From Acidobacteriota bacterium (GTDB lineage Bacteria > Acidobacteriota > Terriglobia > Acidiferrales > UBA7541): 64,000 nucleotides of DNA. How positions within the stretch are numbered: position 1 is the first letter of the stretch; each line of letters opens with the position of its first letter. Position numbers and translations under genes: made by a program. Below, one piece after another: positions 43,801 through 51,837 of this stretch. The notes under the pieces were generated by a model. The model saw only the letters and a program-made list of their open reading frames with translations. It did not search any database and had not been told where the DNA came from. The stretch covers positions 1-64,000 of the forward strand of contig JABCZF010000009.1 of the NCBI GenBank assembly GCA_013289825.1, written 5' to 3'.

Positions 43801-44866
43801 ACAGACCATCACCAACCAGCCCTGGTTCGACAATCAGTTGGCGGGCCTCGCCGGCACCAATTGCACGAGCCCAACCACCTGCTTGGTCGCCCAAGCTGCC
43901 GCGGCGTTTCTTGGCCAGTCCGTCGGAAATGTTTTTGGTCAGATTGACGCCGACCGGGCCAACCTCGGCTTGCCCTCCTTCAATAACCATCAGATCAATT
44001 TCGCCCTCTTCATGCGTACGCACAACGATCTTTCCAACTACCACGCTGCCACCGTCACTCTTCGCAAGCGCCCGTCCCACGGCTTGCAGTTTGACTTGAA
44101 CTATACGTTTTCCAAGTCCCTGGATCAGGTCGGCACGGTGCAGAACAACGCCGGCACCTACGCCACCAGCTTCAATCCCAACTATCAGTACGGGCCGTCG
44201 CTCTTCGACCGCACGCACATCTTCAACGCCATTTTCAACTATGACTTGCCCGCTGGACATGGTCATAAATTTAGCTTTGGGAACAACATCGCCGATAAAA
44301 TCATCGCCGGCTGGTACGTCTCAGGCGTATTCCGTGCCGCCAGTGGCCCACCGCTTACGGTCGGCGACGGTGACCTGGGCGGGGGGTTCTTTCAAAATGG
44401 TTTGAGCGCCATTCCCCTGGTCAGCGTAGGAACCCTCGGTGCCGGAACCCACGGCAATGTTTGCGGCGGTGCTAACGGCTTTGGTTCTGCCGGCAATGGG
44501 CCCACCTGCACCGGCGCTCCCCAAGGCACCGGCCTCAACCTGTTTGCCAATCCTGACGCAGCTGCCGCCGAATTTCGCGCCGTCAACATCTCCACCGACG
44601 GACGCGACGGCACCGGCAACCCGCTTCGCGGCTTGGGATTCTGGAACCTGGACGCGCGTCTCGGCAAGACCACCTCCTTCCACGAGCGCTACAAAGTAGA
44701 AATCTCAGCCGACTTCTTTAACATTTTCAATCACGTGAATTTCTTCCAGCCGACACTGAACCTCCAGAACCCGGCCACCTTCGGCGTCATCAGCCAGGAA
44801 TTGATTCCCGCCGATCGCACCCAGGGTAGCCGCTGGATTCAGCTTGGTCTGCGCGTCTCCTTCTAG
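40889..44866 (+). CDS. Oar-like TonB-dependent outer-membrane receptor (first)
   Basis: Encodes 1325 residues from GTG 40889, preceded by GGAAAGGGG (about 40872-40880). A signal peptide (VRKTGIGFVVCAALFLIS...GRA) is followed by a carboxypeptidase-regulatory-like beta domain at about 30-115 (TVLGTVSDPSGAAVVDASV, GLYTFANVTPGVYEITV). A TonB plug domain comes next (about 130-260; TLSRLPTLTRDASELLTLQP, GARSDQNSISLDGVDI). The large 22-strand-type barrel ends in a terminal aromatic beta signal (WIQLGLRVSF). By family this is an outer-membrane transporter for a large ligand such as a glycan or peptide, energised by TonB. It is about 4 kb long, in the range usual for this acidobacterial family. Its own terminator follows, and a paralogue lies downstream. 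Confidence 0.9.
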   Translation: MRKTGIGFVVCAALFLISSALAPAGRAQSETTGTVLGTVSDPSGAAVVDASVLLRNTATNAQVKQTTNGAGLYTFANVTPGVYEITVKKAGFRGANVSAFIVEVTKSYTVDVKLEIGEVTESITVSTEARVELQTTDAQVGDVIGGTTLSRLPTLTRDASELLTLQPGTTPYDTPANGGFGNNGGTVAGARSDQNSISLDGVDITDNSFGGGATAVNFIPTGVESLEEFRVGVSNSNVDFSRSSGGNITLISKSGSNTFHGDGYWFHQSDGYNANSWDLNHTPDAATGKPFTRKTPFKDNREGVSVGGPIIRNKTFFFSNYEVRRFPSASQVSHIVPTTNLQNGILSFADASGVVRQYDLASSKACGPNGGVLCDPRGIGISPTIQALYKLDPAGNDASLPGVDGNNTTGFVASASTPVKDDYVTFRLDHNFTDKMHFFGRYIYSRALNVTPTQIDTLGNKTIATTGNFTRGDGAIGALDYAFSSFTSNSVRYGWIRSRIFLPGLSPSDSAATLALPNTNSSAGFIALAPGLAATGLIDVPIDVDTQRARTQGNFQRNKQLVDNFTHIQGRHTISAGGDVRWLPLIAQRNDKVVGSLASLVATEDADVFGTNQTVQQINRPPSCSATVTTFCLQATDVLRWDRLYAATLGIVDNVNVLAVRNGSLAPQPFGTPLIANTNQQAYDFFAQDTWRIKPSLTLTYGIGYGWQTPPTEAHGQQTFEINDSNGQILTAAGYIQAKAQAAANGQVFNPTIGYLPIRNSGRSSIWNTDYGDIAPRLSLAWNPSYRDGLLGKVFGQGKTVIRAGFGVYYDRINNVQSVEIPQLGVGFAQTLVLPTPPCNLNTGATGPGCNAAAGAANIGASGFRVGVDGTLPVPTIPAVSSPIVPALGGENLSFAVDPDFKVGRSYSIDFTVQRELPGNMLMELGYIGRIARDLPNSVDFDSSPYMFVDKASGQTFAQAFDVVAHELVAKQTITNQPWFDNQLAGLAGTNCTSPTTCLVAQAAAAFLGQSVGNVFGQIDADRANLGLPSFNNHQINFALFMRTHNDLSNYHAATVTLRKRPSHGLQFDLNYTFSKSLDQVGTVQNNAGTYATSFNPNYQYGPSLFDRTHIFNAIFNYDLPAGHGHKFSFGNNIADKIIAGWYVSGVFRAASGPPLTVGDGDLGGGFFQNGLSAIPLVSVGTLGAGTHGNVCGGANGFGSAGNGPTCTGAPQGTGLNLFANPDAAAAEFRAVNISTDGRDGTGNPLRGLGFWNLDARLGKTTSFHERYKVEISADFFNIFNHVNFFQPTLNLQNPATFGVISQELIPADRTQGSRWIQLGLRVSF

Positions 44867-44884
44867 TTTTCTTGCTCTAACCCG

Positions 44885-44912
44885 GAGGCGGGATTGGTCC
44901 CGCCTCTTTTTT
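44885..44912 (+). terminator. Intrinsic terminator after the first TonB receptor
   Basis: GAGGCGGGA (44885-44893) pairs with TCCCGCCTC (44898-44906) around the TTGG loop, followed directly by six T (44907-44912). It lies 18 bases after the stop codon and is a textbook rho-independent terminator. Confidence 0.93.
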
Positions 44913-45364
44913 CCTTTTAGCGCCGATCACCAACCCGCTGCTTGCTACATTTGTTTCAGTGTCCTCACGCCCTTCCTGAATCGGTCACCAGAGGCTTCCC
45001 GCCAATGGGAATCCCGAGGTCTTTCTGTCCGCCGGCCAGTCTTGAGAGCCATAGTTAGATACGTCCCCCCCGAAGCAACGGCCGTTTCGTTTTTTTGCTT
45101 TTATGAATCTGTCGTTGACACCCCCAGACTCTTTGGAGTAAAGAATGCCTCATCTTTAGTGGTGGGGGCCCTGCGAGTGGTCAGCCATCGTTTTTTCATC
45201 TCGGTCGCCTGTCTATTCTTGTCTCCCGAGACGGGTTTGCCCTTAGTCGCACAGATGACGGGGCATTGGTGCCGTCGGGCGGGAAATCGTTTACCGCCGC
45301 CGGCCTGAGATGTCTTACGAAGGCCCACTCCGCGGTTGTTCAGCCAGCTAAAGCGGGGGGGAAT
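44913..45364 (+). promoter_or_regulatory. Spacer with promoter candidate for the second TonB receptor
   Basis: Non-coding spacer of 452 bases. TTGACA (45115-45120) with TAAAGA (45139-45144, 18-base spacing) is a plausible sigma-70 promoter, leaving a leader of about 210 bases before ATG 45365. GGGGGG just upstream of the start is the only ribosome-binding-like purine run. An open frame running from 44844 to 45308 has no family resemblance and was not annotated. Confidence 0.5.
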
Positions 45365-48300
45365 ATGAAACTGCTGGTTCGCTTTCTTTTTGCTGCTCTC
45401 TTGGTTCTTGGAGTTTTGGCACTGGGCATTGCCGCTGGCGCGCAATCTTCGAACTCCGGCATCGTTCTCGGCACGGTCACCGATAAGGCCGGCGCGGTCG
45501 TCCCGGATGCCACCGTCGAACTGCTGAATACCGCGACGAATGAAACCAAGACGACCACCACGGTGGCCGCGGGTGAATACACTTTCGCGAACGTGCCTCC
45601 CGGGACGTACACGCTGAAGATCGCCAAAGCCGGTTTTGCCACCACGACCTTTGCGAATATCAAAGTCGATGTAACCAAGACCTATGCCTACAACGCCACC
45701 CTCGAAGTCAGCTCTGGCAAGGAAACCATTGAAGTTTCCGCACAGTCGCAGGCCGAACTGCAGACCGCTGACGCCGTCGTTGGTAACGTCGTCGGTGAGA
45801 GCGAGCTCATGCGCCTCCCAACCCTAGGCCGCGATTCTCGCGAGCTCCTCACTCTCCAGCCCATGTCAACGCCATTTGAAAGCAGCAATGGCGGAGGTTT
45901 CGGCAACAGCGGCGGCACCATCGCAGGCGCGCGCAGCGACCAAAACGTTTTCAATCTCGACGGCATCGACATCACCGACAACGTCATCGCCGGCGGCGGC
46001 AATCAGGCCCCGGTCATCCCCATCGGTGTGGAAAACGTCGCGGAGTTCCGCGTAGGCGTCACCAACAACAACGCTTCCTTCGGACGTTCCGAAGGCGGGC
46101 AGATTAACATCGTCAGCAAGACCGGTACGAACGAGTATCACGGCGCCGCCTATTGGTACCATCAGAATTCCGTCCTCAACGCCAACACCTGGGATAACGG
46201 TCACACACCCAACGGCAGCGGCCTCGCCTACACGCCCAAAACGCCCCAGCACGACAATCGTCTCGGCCTGACACTCGGTGGTCCGATCAAGAAAAACAAG
46301 ACCTTCATCTTTGGAAACTGGGAAGTTCGGCGTTTCCCTCAGGCTGTTCAGGTTGAGCGCGTCGTGCCCACGCAGTCCTTGCGGGATGGCATCCTTACCT
46401 TTAATGGCGTCGCGTATAATCTGGCCACTTCCATGCTGTGCGGCACTGGCGGCAACCAGCCCTGCGATCCCCGCGGCATAGGCATCAGCCCCACGGTCCA
46501 GAAACTTTGGAACATGATGCCACTCGGCAATGACCCCAACGTGGGCGACGGCTCGAACACCGAGGGATTCCGCACCAGCGTTCCTGAGTCACTAAAGGAC
46601 GACAACGTCAACGTCCGCCTGGACCATAATTTTACCGACAAAGTAAAGTTTTTTGGTCGCTACCTCTACCACCGGGACCTGGCCCCTAATTCGGCTGGAT
46701 CTTCTGGTCAGGTTAGCTTTCTTACCGGGACTGCCGAGTCTTCCAGCGCCTCGGACGTCCGCGGCGATGGCTTCACCAGCGGACTCGATTGGCAAATCCG
46801 GGATAACTTGATTAACTCCCTCCACGTTGGCTGGATTCGAAGCCGCCAGGACTTCAACGTCATTCGTCCCAGCACTTCCTCGGCGGTCCTGAATCTTCCC
46901 GGTACCGGATCGGCCCTCGGACCCATCGCGCTCGCTCCGGGCCTCGGTACCACTGGCCTAATCGACACCGTCGTGGACGTCGACACCCAACGCGCGCGCC
47001 ATCAAGCCATCTACGACAGCAACAAGCAGTACGCCGACAACCTGACTTGGATCAAGGGAAAACACACGGTTGTCAGCGGTGCGGACATCCGCTGGCTGCC
47101 CACCATCCACGACCGCGATGACAAGGTCATCGGTTCGCTCACTTCCCTCGTGGCGCTGCTCGACTCGAACGAAGGCGGCGGCACCCTTGCGATTCCCGCG
47201 GCTAATCGTCCCGCGGCGCTCCCTACCGCCGACGGGTCAAACTGGGATCGACTGTACGCCGCCAGCCTCGGCTTGCTAAACCAGGTTGGCATCCTCGCTG
47301 TTCGCAACGGCGCACTCCAGCCCCAGCCGCTGGGCACCCAGCTTGAGGCTAAGACCACACTCCGCGCCTACAATTTCTTTGTTCAAGATTCCTGGCGCAT
47401 CAAGCCATCCATCACTCTTACCTATGGTATCGGCTACGGCTGGCAGACTACGCCACAGGAACTACACGGTCAGCAAACCCTCATCGCCAATCACGATACT
47501 GGCGACACCATCATCACGGGCCTGCAATACATCCAGGCCAAAGAGGCCGCTGCCCAAGCCGGCGACGTCTACAACCCCACGCTCTCCTACATTCCCATTC
47601 GCAATAGCGGCAGGTCTGACGTCTCTAATGTGGACTATGGAGATTGGGCTCCCCGCGTTTCCGCGGCTTGGAATCCCAGCTTCCGGGACGGCCTCCTGGG
47701 CCGCATTTTCGGAGATAGAAAGGCCGTCGTTCGCGGCGGCTATGGCATCGCCTACGACCGGGTCAATACCGTTCAGAGCGTCATTATTCCCATGCTGGGT
47801 GTGGGTTTCGCGCAGACGATTAACCTTCAGACGCCCCTCTGCAATGCCAATGGCACCAGCGTTAGCGGCTGCAATGCGGCTGCGGGCGTCGGTTCTGGAG
47901 GCAATCCGGGCTTGGCAAGTTTTCGTGTCGGGATTGACGGCCAAATTCCAACTCCAGCGCTCCCCGCGGCGGTCAAGTCGCCCATCATCCCAACCATCCC
48001 GTTCGGCGAGACCCTGAGCTTTCAAAACGACCCCAACTTCAAGGATGGCCGCGCACATATGGTGGATTTCACCATCCAGCGCAACTTGCCTGGCCAGATG
48101 ATTCTGGAGCTCGGTTACGTAGGACGCTTTGGCCGCGATCTGGCCGGCAGTATCAACTTTAATTCGGCGCCATACATGTTCAAAGACAAGACGTCTGGTC
48201 AAATCTTTGCTCAGGCCTACGACGCCGTGGCGACTCAGCTTCGAGCTGGCACGGCTCCCGGTGCTGTCACGATTCAGCCCTGGTTCGAAAATCAGCTCCC

Positions 48301-49357
48301 GGGCCTCGGAGTTGGCTGCGGCCCGGTAGACCCAGTAACAAAGAAAGGCACGAACATTTCCTCAACCGCATGTCTGGCCTCGGGCAATGCGGTAAACTTC
48401 ATAAACAACAACGTATCGAGCCTGTTTAATTCCATTGACGGTGATCGGTTGGGCCTCAATTTGCAATCCTTTGACAACTTCCAGGTCCTGGACCTGTTCA
48501 TGCGGGATAGCCACGACCATTCCAACTACAACGCCTTCGTCGTCACCCTCCGTAACAATAACTGGCATGGGTTGGTGTTCGATCTGAACTATACTCGCTC
48601 CAAGTCGCTCGACGACGTCGGCGCGGTTCAGAACGCCGCGGAATACCACTCCTCCAGCTATAACTTCGCCCTGGACTACGGACCGTCTTTCTTCAACCGC
48701 CCCAACGTCTTCAACGCTCTTTTCAACTACGATCTCCCGTTTGGAGGGTCACATCGCCTGAGTAACAGCCATGCCTTTGTGAACAAGTTCATCAGCGGAT
48801 GGTATGCCTCGGGCATCTTGCGCATCAGCAGCGGGCTCCCCAACCTCGTCACCGTCAGCGGCCAGTCCTTCGGCGGTGGCGATATCTTCGGGATCTCCGC
48901 AGGTATGTTGCCGACGGTACCGGTTGGTTCCCTGGGCGCCGGCATGCATTCTGGTGTTTGCAGCACGGGCGCAGGGTCTGGTGGTAATGGACCGGGTTGC
49001 GCTACCAAGGGAACGGGCACGGGCCTCAACTACTTCGCTAATCCCGCGGCGGCGCTTGCTGATTTCCGCCCGACGCTGTTGGCCACCGACACGAATGACG
49101 GAAGAGATAGCCCCTTGCCGGGGCTCGGTCTCTGGAACTTCGACATGAGCCTCGGGAAATCGACGAGCATCACGGAGAGACTAAAAGTTGAGTTTTCTGC
49201 CGACTTCTTCAATCTCTTCAACCACGTCAATTTCCTGGATCCGTCCCTCGACACGACGAACCCATCCACCTTTGGCGTCATCAACACCCAGCTGGTTCCT
49301 GCGGACCGCATTCAAGGTTCGCGCTGGATTCAGCTGGGCTTGCGTATCAGATTCTAA
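45365..49357 (+). CDS. Oar-like TonB-dependent outer-membrane receptor (second)
   Basis: Encodes 1330 residues and is a paralogue of the gene just upstream. A signal peptide (MKLLVRFLFAALLVLGVLALG...GAQ) is followed by the carboxypeptidase-regulatory-like domain (VLGTVTDKAGAVVPDATVEL; GEYTFANVPPGTYTLKI). The plug domain has RLPTLGRDSRELLTLQP and GARSDQNVFNLDGIDI. The barrel again ends with WIQLGLRIRF. Shared patches with the first receptor include CDPRGIGISPT, DSWRIKPSITLTYGIGYGWQT and YIPIRNSGRS. By family analogy it imports a large substrate in a TonB-dependent way; the specificity is unknown. The upstream in-frame codons (from 45266) lack signal-peptide logic and are not used. Confidence 0.9.
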   Translation: MKLLVRFLFAALLVLGVLALGIAAGAQSSNSGIVLGTVTDKAGAVVPDATVELLNTATNETKTTTTVAAGEYTFANVPPGTYTLKIAKAGFATTTFANIKVDVTKTYAYNATLEVSSGKETIEVSAQSQAELQTADAVVGNVVGESELMRLPTLGRDSRELLTLQPMSTPFESSNGGGFGNSGGTIAGARSDQNVFNLDGIDITDNVIAGGGNQAPVIPIGVENVAEFRVGVTNNNASFGRSEGGQINIVSKTGTNEYHGAAYWYHQNSVLNANTWDNGHTPNGSGLAYTPKTPQHDNRLGLTLGGPIKKNKTFIFGNWEVRRFPQAVQVERVVPTQSLRDGILTFNGVAYNLATSMLCGTGGNQPCDPRGIGISPTVQKLWNMMPLGNDPNVGDGSNTEGFRTSVPESLKDDNVNVRLDHNFTDKVKFFGRYLYHRDLAPNSAGSSGQVSFLTGTAESSSASDVRGDGFTSGLDWQIRDNLINSLHVGWIRSRQDFNVIRPSTSSAVLNLPGTGSALGPIALAPGLGTTGLIDTVVDVDTQRARHQAIYDSNKQYADNLTWIKGKHTVVSGADIRWLPTIHDRDDKVIGSLTSLVALLDSNEGGGTLAIPAANRPAALPTADGSNWDRLYAASLGLLNQVGILAVRNGALQPQPLGTQLEAKTTLRAYNFFVQDSWRIKPSITLTYGIGYGWQTTPQELHGQQTLIANHDTGDTIITGLQYIQAKEAAAQAGDVYNPTLSYIPIRNSGRSDVSNVDYGDWAPRVSAAWNPSFRDGLLGRIFGDRKAVVRGGYGIAYDRVNTVQSVIIPMLGVGFAQTINLQTPLCNANGTSVSGCNAAAGVGSGGNPGLASFRVGIDGQIPTPALPAAVKSPIIPTIPFGETLSFQNDPNFKDGRAHMVDFTIQRNLPGQMILELGYVGRFGRDLAGSINFNSAPYMFKDKTSGQIFAQAYDAVATQLRAGTAPGAVTIQPWFENQLPGLGVGCGPVDPVTKKGTNISSTACLASGNAVNFINNNVSSLFNSIDGDRLGLNLQSFDNFQVLDLFMRDSHDHSNYNAFVVTLRNNNWHGLVFDLNYTRSKSLDDVGAVQNAAEYHSSSYNFALDYGPSFFNRPNVFNALFNYDLPFGGSHRLSNSHAFVNKFISGWYASGILRISSGLPNLVTVSGQSFGGGDIFGISAGMLPTVPVGSLGAGMHSGVCSTGAGSGGNGPGCATKGTGTGLNYFANPAAALADFRPTLLATDTNDGRDSPLPGLGLWNFDMSLGKSTSITERLKVEFSADFFNLFNHVNFLDPSLDTTNPSTFGVINTQLVPADRIQGSRWIQLGLRIRF

Positions 49358-49376
49358 ACAACTCTCTTTAAAGCAG

Positions 49377-49414
49377 AAATGGGAGAGGCCCGAACGCCTC
49401 TCCCATTTTTATTT
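49377..49414 (+). terminator. Intrinsic terminator after the second TonB receptor
   Basis: AAATGGGAGAGGC (49377-49389) pairs with GCCTCTCCCATTT (49396-49408) around CCGAAC, running into a T-rich tail (TTTTTATTT). The 13-bp stem starts 20 bases after the stop. Confidence 0.92.
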
Positions 49415-49609
49415 CCTGAACCTTCTAGTCCCGAATCTCTGGTCTGGCAACCGTTGGGCTCTTGCTCGAGGTGGCCATCCGCGTTTGTGACCGCCCTGGT
49501 GAGCACGTTTCCGTCAGGTCGCCTGCAGCTCTAAAATGCCGTATCATTACTCTGATTCGAGGCCATCCGAGACTGTGCGGCCGAGATGCCGGGCCGCAGG
49601 GGAGCGAAA

Positions 49610-50947
49610 TTGATCCCACGTTACACGCGCAAGGAGATGGGCCAAGTCTGGAATGATGCGAATCGATTCCAGAAGTGGCTCGATGTCGAGCTGGCTGCCA
49701 CGGAAACGTTGGCCGAAGCTGGCCTGGTGCCCAAAGATGCCGCGGTGGCGATTCGCGAGCGCGCCAAAGTGGATGTCCCGCGCATTCACGAACTCGAAGC
49801 GCGTGTGAAGCACGACGTCGTTGCCTTTACTATGAACGTCGGCGAATCCATCGGCGATCCCGCCGCCGCACGCTGGCTGCACTATGGCTTGACCTCGAAC
49901 GACGTCGTAGACACCGCGCAGGCGCTGCAGATTCGCGATGCTTCGCACATCCTCGAGCGCGGTCTTGTTCTGTTTGGAGAAGTGCTCGATGTGCGTGCGC
50001 ACCAGTTTCGCAAAACGCCGCAGATTGGCCGTACTCACGGCGTGCATGCGGAACCGATTACTTTTGGCTTGAAAATCGCGAACTGGTTTTCGGAAAACCA
50101 GCGCAACATCGGCCGGTTCCGCGCCGCCGCGGCGCAGATGGCCGTCGGAAAAATTTCCGGCGCGGTTGGCAACGCTTCCCATCTCGGCCCGGAAATGGAA
50201 GGGCGTATCTGCAGGAAACTCGGGCTCGGCGTTGCGCCCGTTGCTTCGCAAGTCCTTCAGCGCGATCGGCACGCGCAGTATCTCAGCGCGCTGGCACTCA
50301 TCGCCGCGATGCTGGAAACCATCGCGCTCGAAATCCGGCATTTGCAGCGCACCGAAGTTCGCGAAGCCGAAGAGCCCTTCAGCGGAGAGCAGCGCGGCAG
50401 CTCGGCGATGCCGCACAAACGCAATCCGGTTATGTGCGAGCAAATCTGCGGCCTGGCGCGCCTGGTGCGTTCCAACATGCTCGCGGCATTCGAAAACGTG
50501 GCCCTCTGGCACGAGCGCGACATTTCGCACAGCTCCGTCGAGCGCATCATTCTTCCCGACTCTACGATTCTCGTGGACTACATGCTCGGGAAGATGACCA
50601 CCATCATCGGGGAAATGCGCGTCTTTCCGGAGCGCATGTTGCGCAACCTCGAATCCACGCACGGCCTGGTGTATTCCGGGCAACTCCTGCAAGACCTGGT
50701 GGAGCGAGGCATGCCGCGCGACGACGCGTATAAAGCGGTGCAGGAAAACGCCATGGCTGCCTGGGAGACGGACTCAAGTTTCCAGGAGCGCGTAGCCGCT
50801 GACGTGCACATCACGAAGTTTCTCGATTCGAAAGCCCTGGCACACACCTTTGATCTCGACCGCCAGCTGCGCTACGTGGATCTGATCTTCGACCGCGTGT
50901 TTGGTGCGCATCCCGCCGGCGAAAAATCCGCGACCAACATCGCCTAG
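49610..50947 (+). CDS. purB: Adenylosuccinate lyase
   Basis: Encodes 445 residues. PurB splits fumarate from SAICAR and adenylosuccinate in purine synthesis. The fumarase/aspartase superfamily signature GSSAMPHKRNPV is complete and includes the catalytic serine loop. HYGLTSNDVVDTA and IGRTHGVHAEP, with the conserved histidine, are also present. TTG 49610 was chosen because the protein then begins IPRYTRKEMG, as in the family, and AGGGGAG lies about 6 bases upstream; an upstream in-frame ATG at 49586 adds an unsupported tail. It stands alone, convergent with efp across a bidirectional terminator. Confidence 0.95.
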   Translation: MIPRYTRKEMGQVWNDANRFQKWLDVELAATETLAEAGLVPKDAAVAIRERAKVDVPRIHELEARVKHDVVAFTMNVGESIGDPAAARWLHYGLTSNDVVDTAQALQIRDASHILERGLVLFGEVLDVRAHQFRKTPQIGRTHGVHAEPITFGLKIANWFSENQRNIGRFRAAAAQMAVGKISGAVGNASHLGPEMEGRICRKLGLGVAPVASQVLQRDRHAQYLSALALIAAMLETIALEIRHLQRTEVREAEEPFSGEQRGSSAMPHKRNPVMCEQICGLARLVRSNMLAAFENVALWHERDISHSSVERIILPDSTILVDYMLGKMTTIIGEMRVFPERMLRNLESTHGLVYSGQLLQDLVERGMPRDDAYKAVQENAMAAWETDSSFQERVAADVHITKFLDSKALAHTFDLDRQLRYVDLIFDRVFGAHPAGEKSATNIA

Positions 50948-51022
50948 GGATCGTAGGCGCGGGGGAGAGCTCTCGAGTGTCGAGGAACTCCTCGAACGTC
51001 GAGCCTCTGCCCGAGAAAAACG

Positions 51023-51048
51023 AAGAGCCCCGGTTGCCCGGGGCTCTT
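51023..51048. terminator. Bidirectional terminator between purB and efp
   Basis: AAGAGCCCCGG (51023-51033) pairs perfectly with CCGGGGCTCTT (51038-51048) around TTGC. On the minus strand the stem is followed by CGTTTTTCTC, a good terminator tail for efp. On the plus strand the tail is weaker (TTCTAATTTTC further on). Confidence 0.8.
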
Positions 51049-51127
51049 GCGCCTCTTCTAATTTTCGCTCGAGCGGAAATTAGCTGCGGAGGCGGAAAAC
51101 CAAAACATCAAAAACCTGACTCAAAAA

Positions 51128-51694
51128 CTACTCGACGCGCTGGACGTAGCGCGCTTCGGCGGTATCCACTTTCACCCGGTCGCCGGAATTCACGAACGGC
51201 GGCACTTGAATGACCAGGCCCGTCTCCAGCGTGGCTGGCTTCATCACCGCGCTGGCGGTCGCTTTTTGCAGCGTCGGCTCGGTGTCCAGCACCTTTAACT
51301 CCATAGTGTCCGGCAGGTCGACGCCGATGGGCTTTTCCTCATAGAATTCGATCTTCACGGTGGTGTTGGGAACCAGATAGTACACCGTTTCGCCCAGCTC
51401 TTCGCGGGTCATCTGCATCTGTTCGTAGGTTTGCGTGTTCATGAAATGAAATTCGTCGCCCTCCTTGTAGAGGTATTCAAATTCCACCTCGTCGAGAATG
51501 GCGCGGTCGATGAACTCTTCGGCCCGGAACCGGTAGTCGATCATGGTGCCGCTGCGGAGATTCTTCATGCGCGTTTGCATCGAACCGCGCTTGTTGCCGG
51601 GCGTGCGATGGTCGACGCTGAACACCGTGAAAAGCTGGCCCTCGTGCTGGATGACCATACCGGGGCGGAGTTGTGTGGCTTTAACGCTGCTCAT
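51128..51694 (-). CDS. efp: Elongation factor P
   Basis: Encodes 188 residues. EF-P enters the ribosomal E site and rescues stalls at polyproline. All three beta-barrel domains are present: KATQLRPGMVIQHEGQLFTV (domain I), YRFRAEEFIDRAILDEVEFEYLY (domain II) and PDTMELKVLDTEP...VQVPPFVNSGDRVKVDT (domain III). ATG 51692-51694 gives the usual length; upstream in-frame sequence is unsupported. In the domain I loop the sequence is PGNKRGS, so asparagine (N34) occupies the position of the modified lysine K34 of E. coli, with K35 next to it. The gene is convergent with purB; pepP lies upstream on the same strand after a 143-base gap. Confidence 0.93.
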   Translation of the reverse strand: MSSVKATQLRPGMVIQHEGQLFTVFSVDHRTPGNKRGSMQTRMKNLRSGTMIDYRFRAEEFIDRAILDEVEFEYLYKEGDEFHFMNTQTYEQMQMTREELGETVYYLVPNTTVKIEFYEEKPIGVDLPDTMELKVLDTEPTLQKATASAVMKPATLETGLVIQVPPFVNSGDRVKVDTAEARYVQRVE

Positions 51695-51837
51695 ATGCTC
51701 CCTGAACGATTGCGAATTCGGAAATTCCTGCAGGCAGCCCGCTCTCTGATGCGGTGCACGCGGAATGACTCGAGGCACGTTGGGCAAAGTTCGCGCCTAA
51801 CGCGAAATAACAGTATAAAGGCCAGCCTTCGCGGCGG

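Noticed and set aside
44844..45308. 154-codon plus-strand open frame starting inside the first TonB receptor
   Set aside because: It overlaps the receptor end and terminator, has no Shine-Dalgarno and no recognisable protein character.
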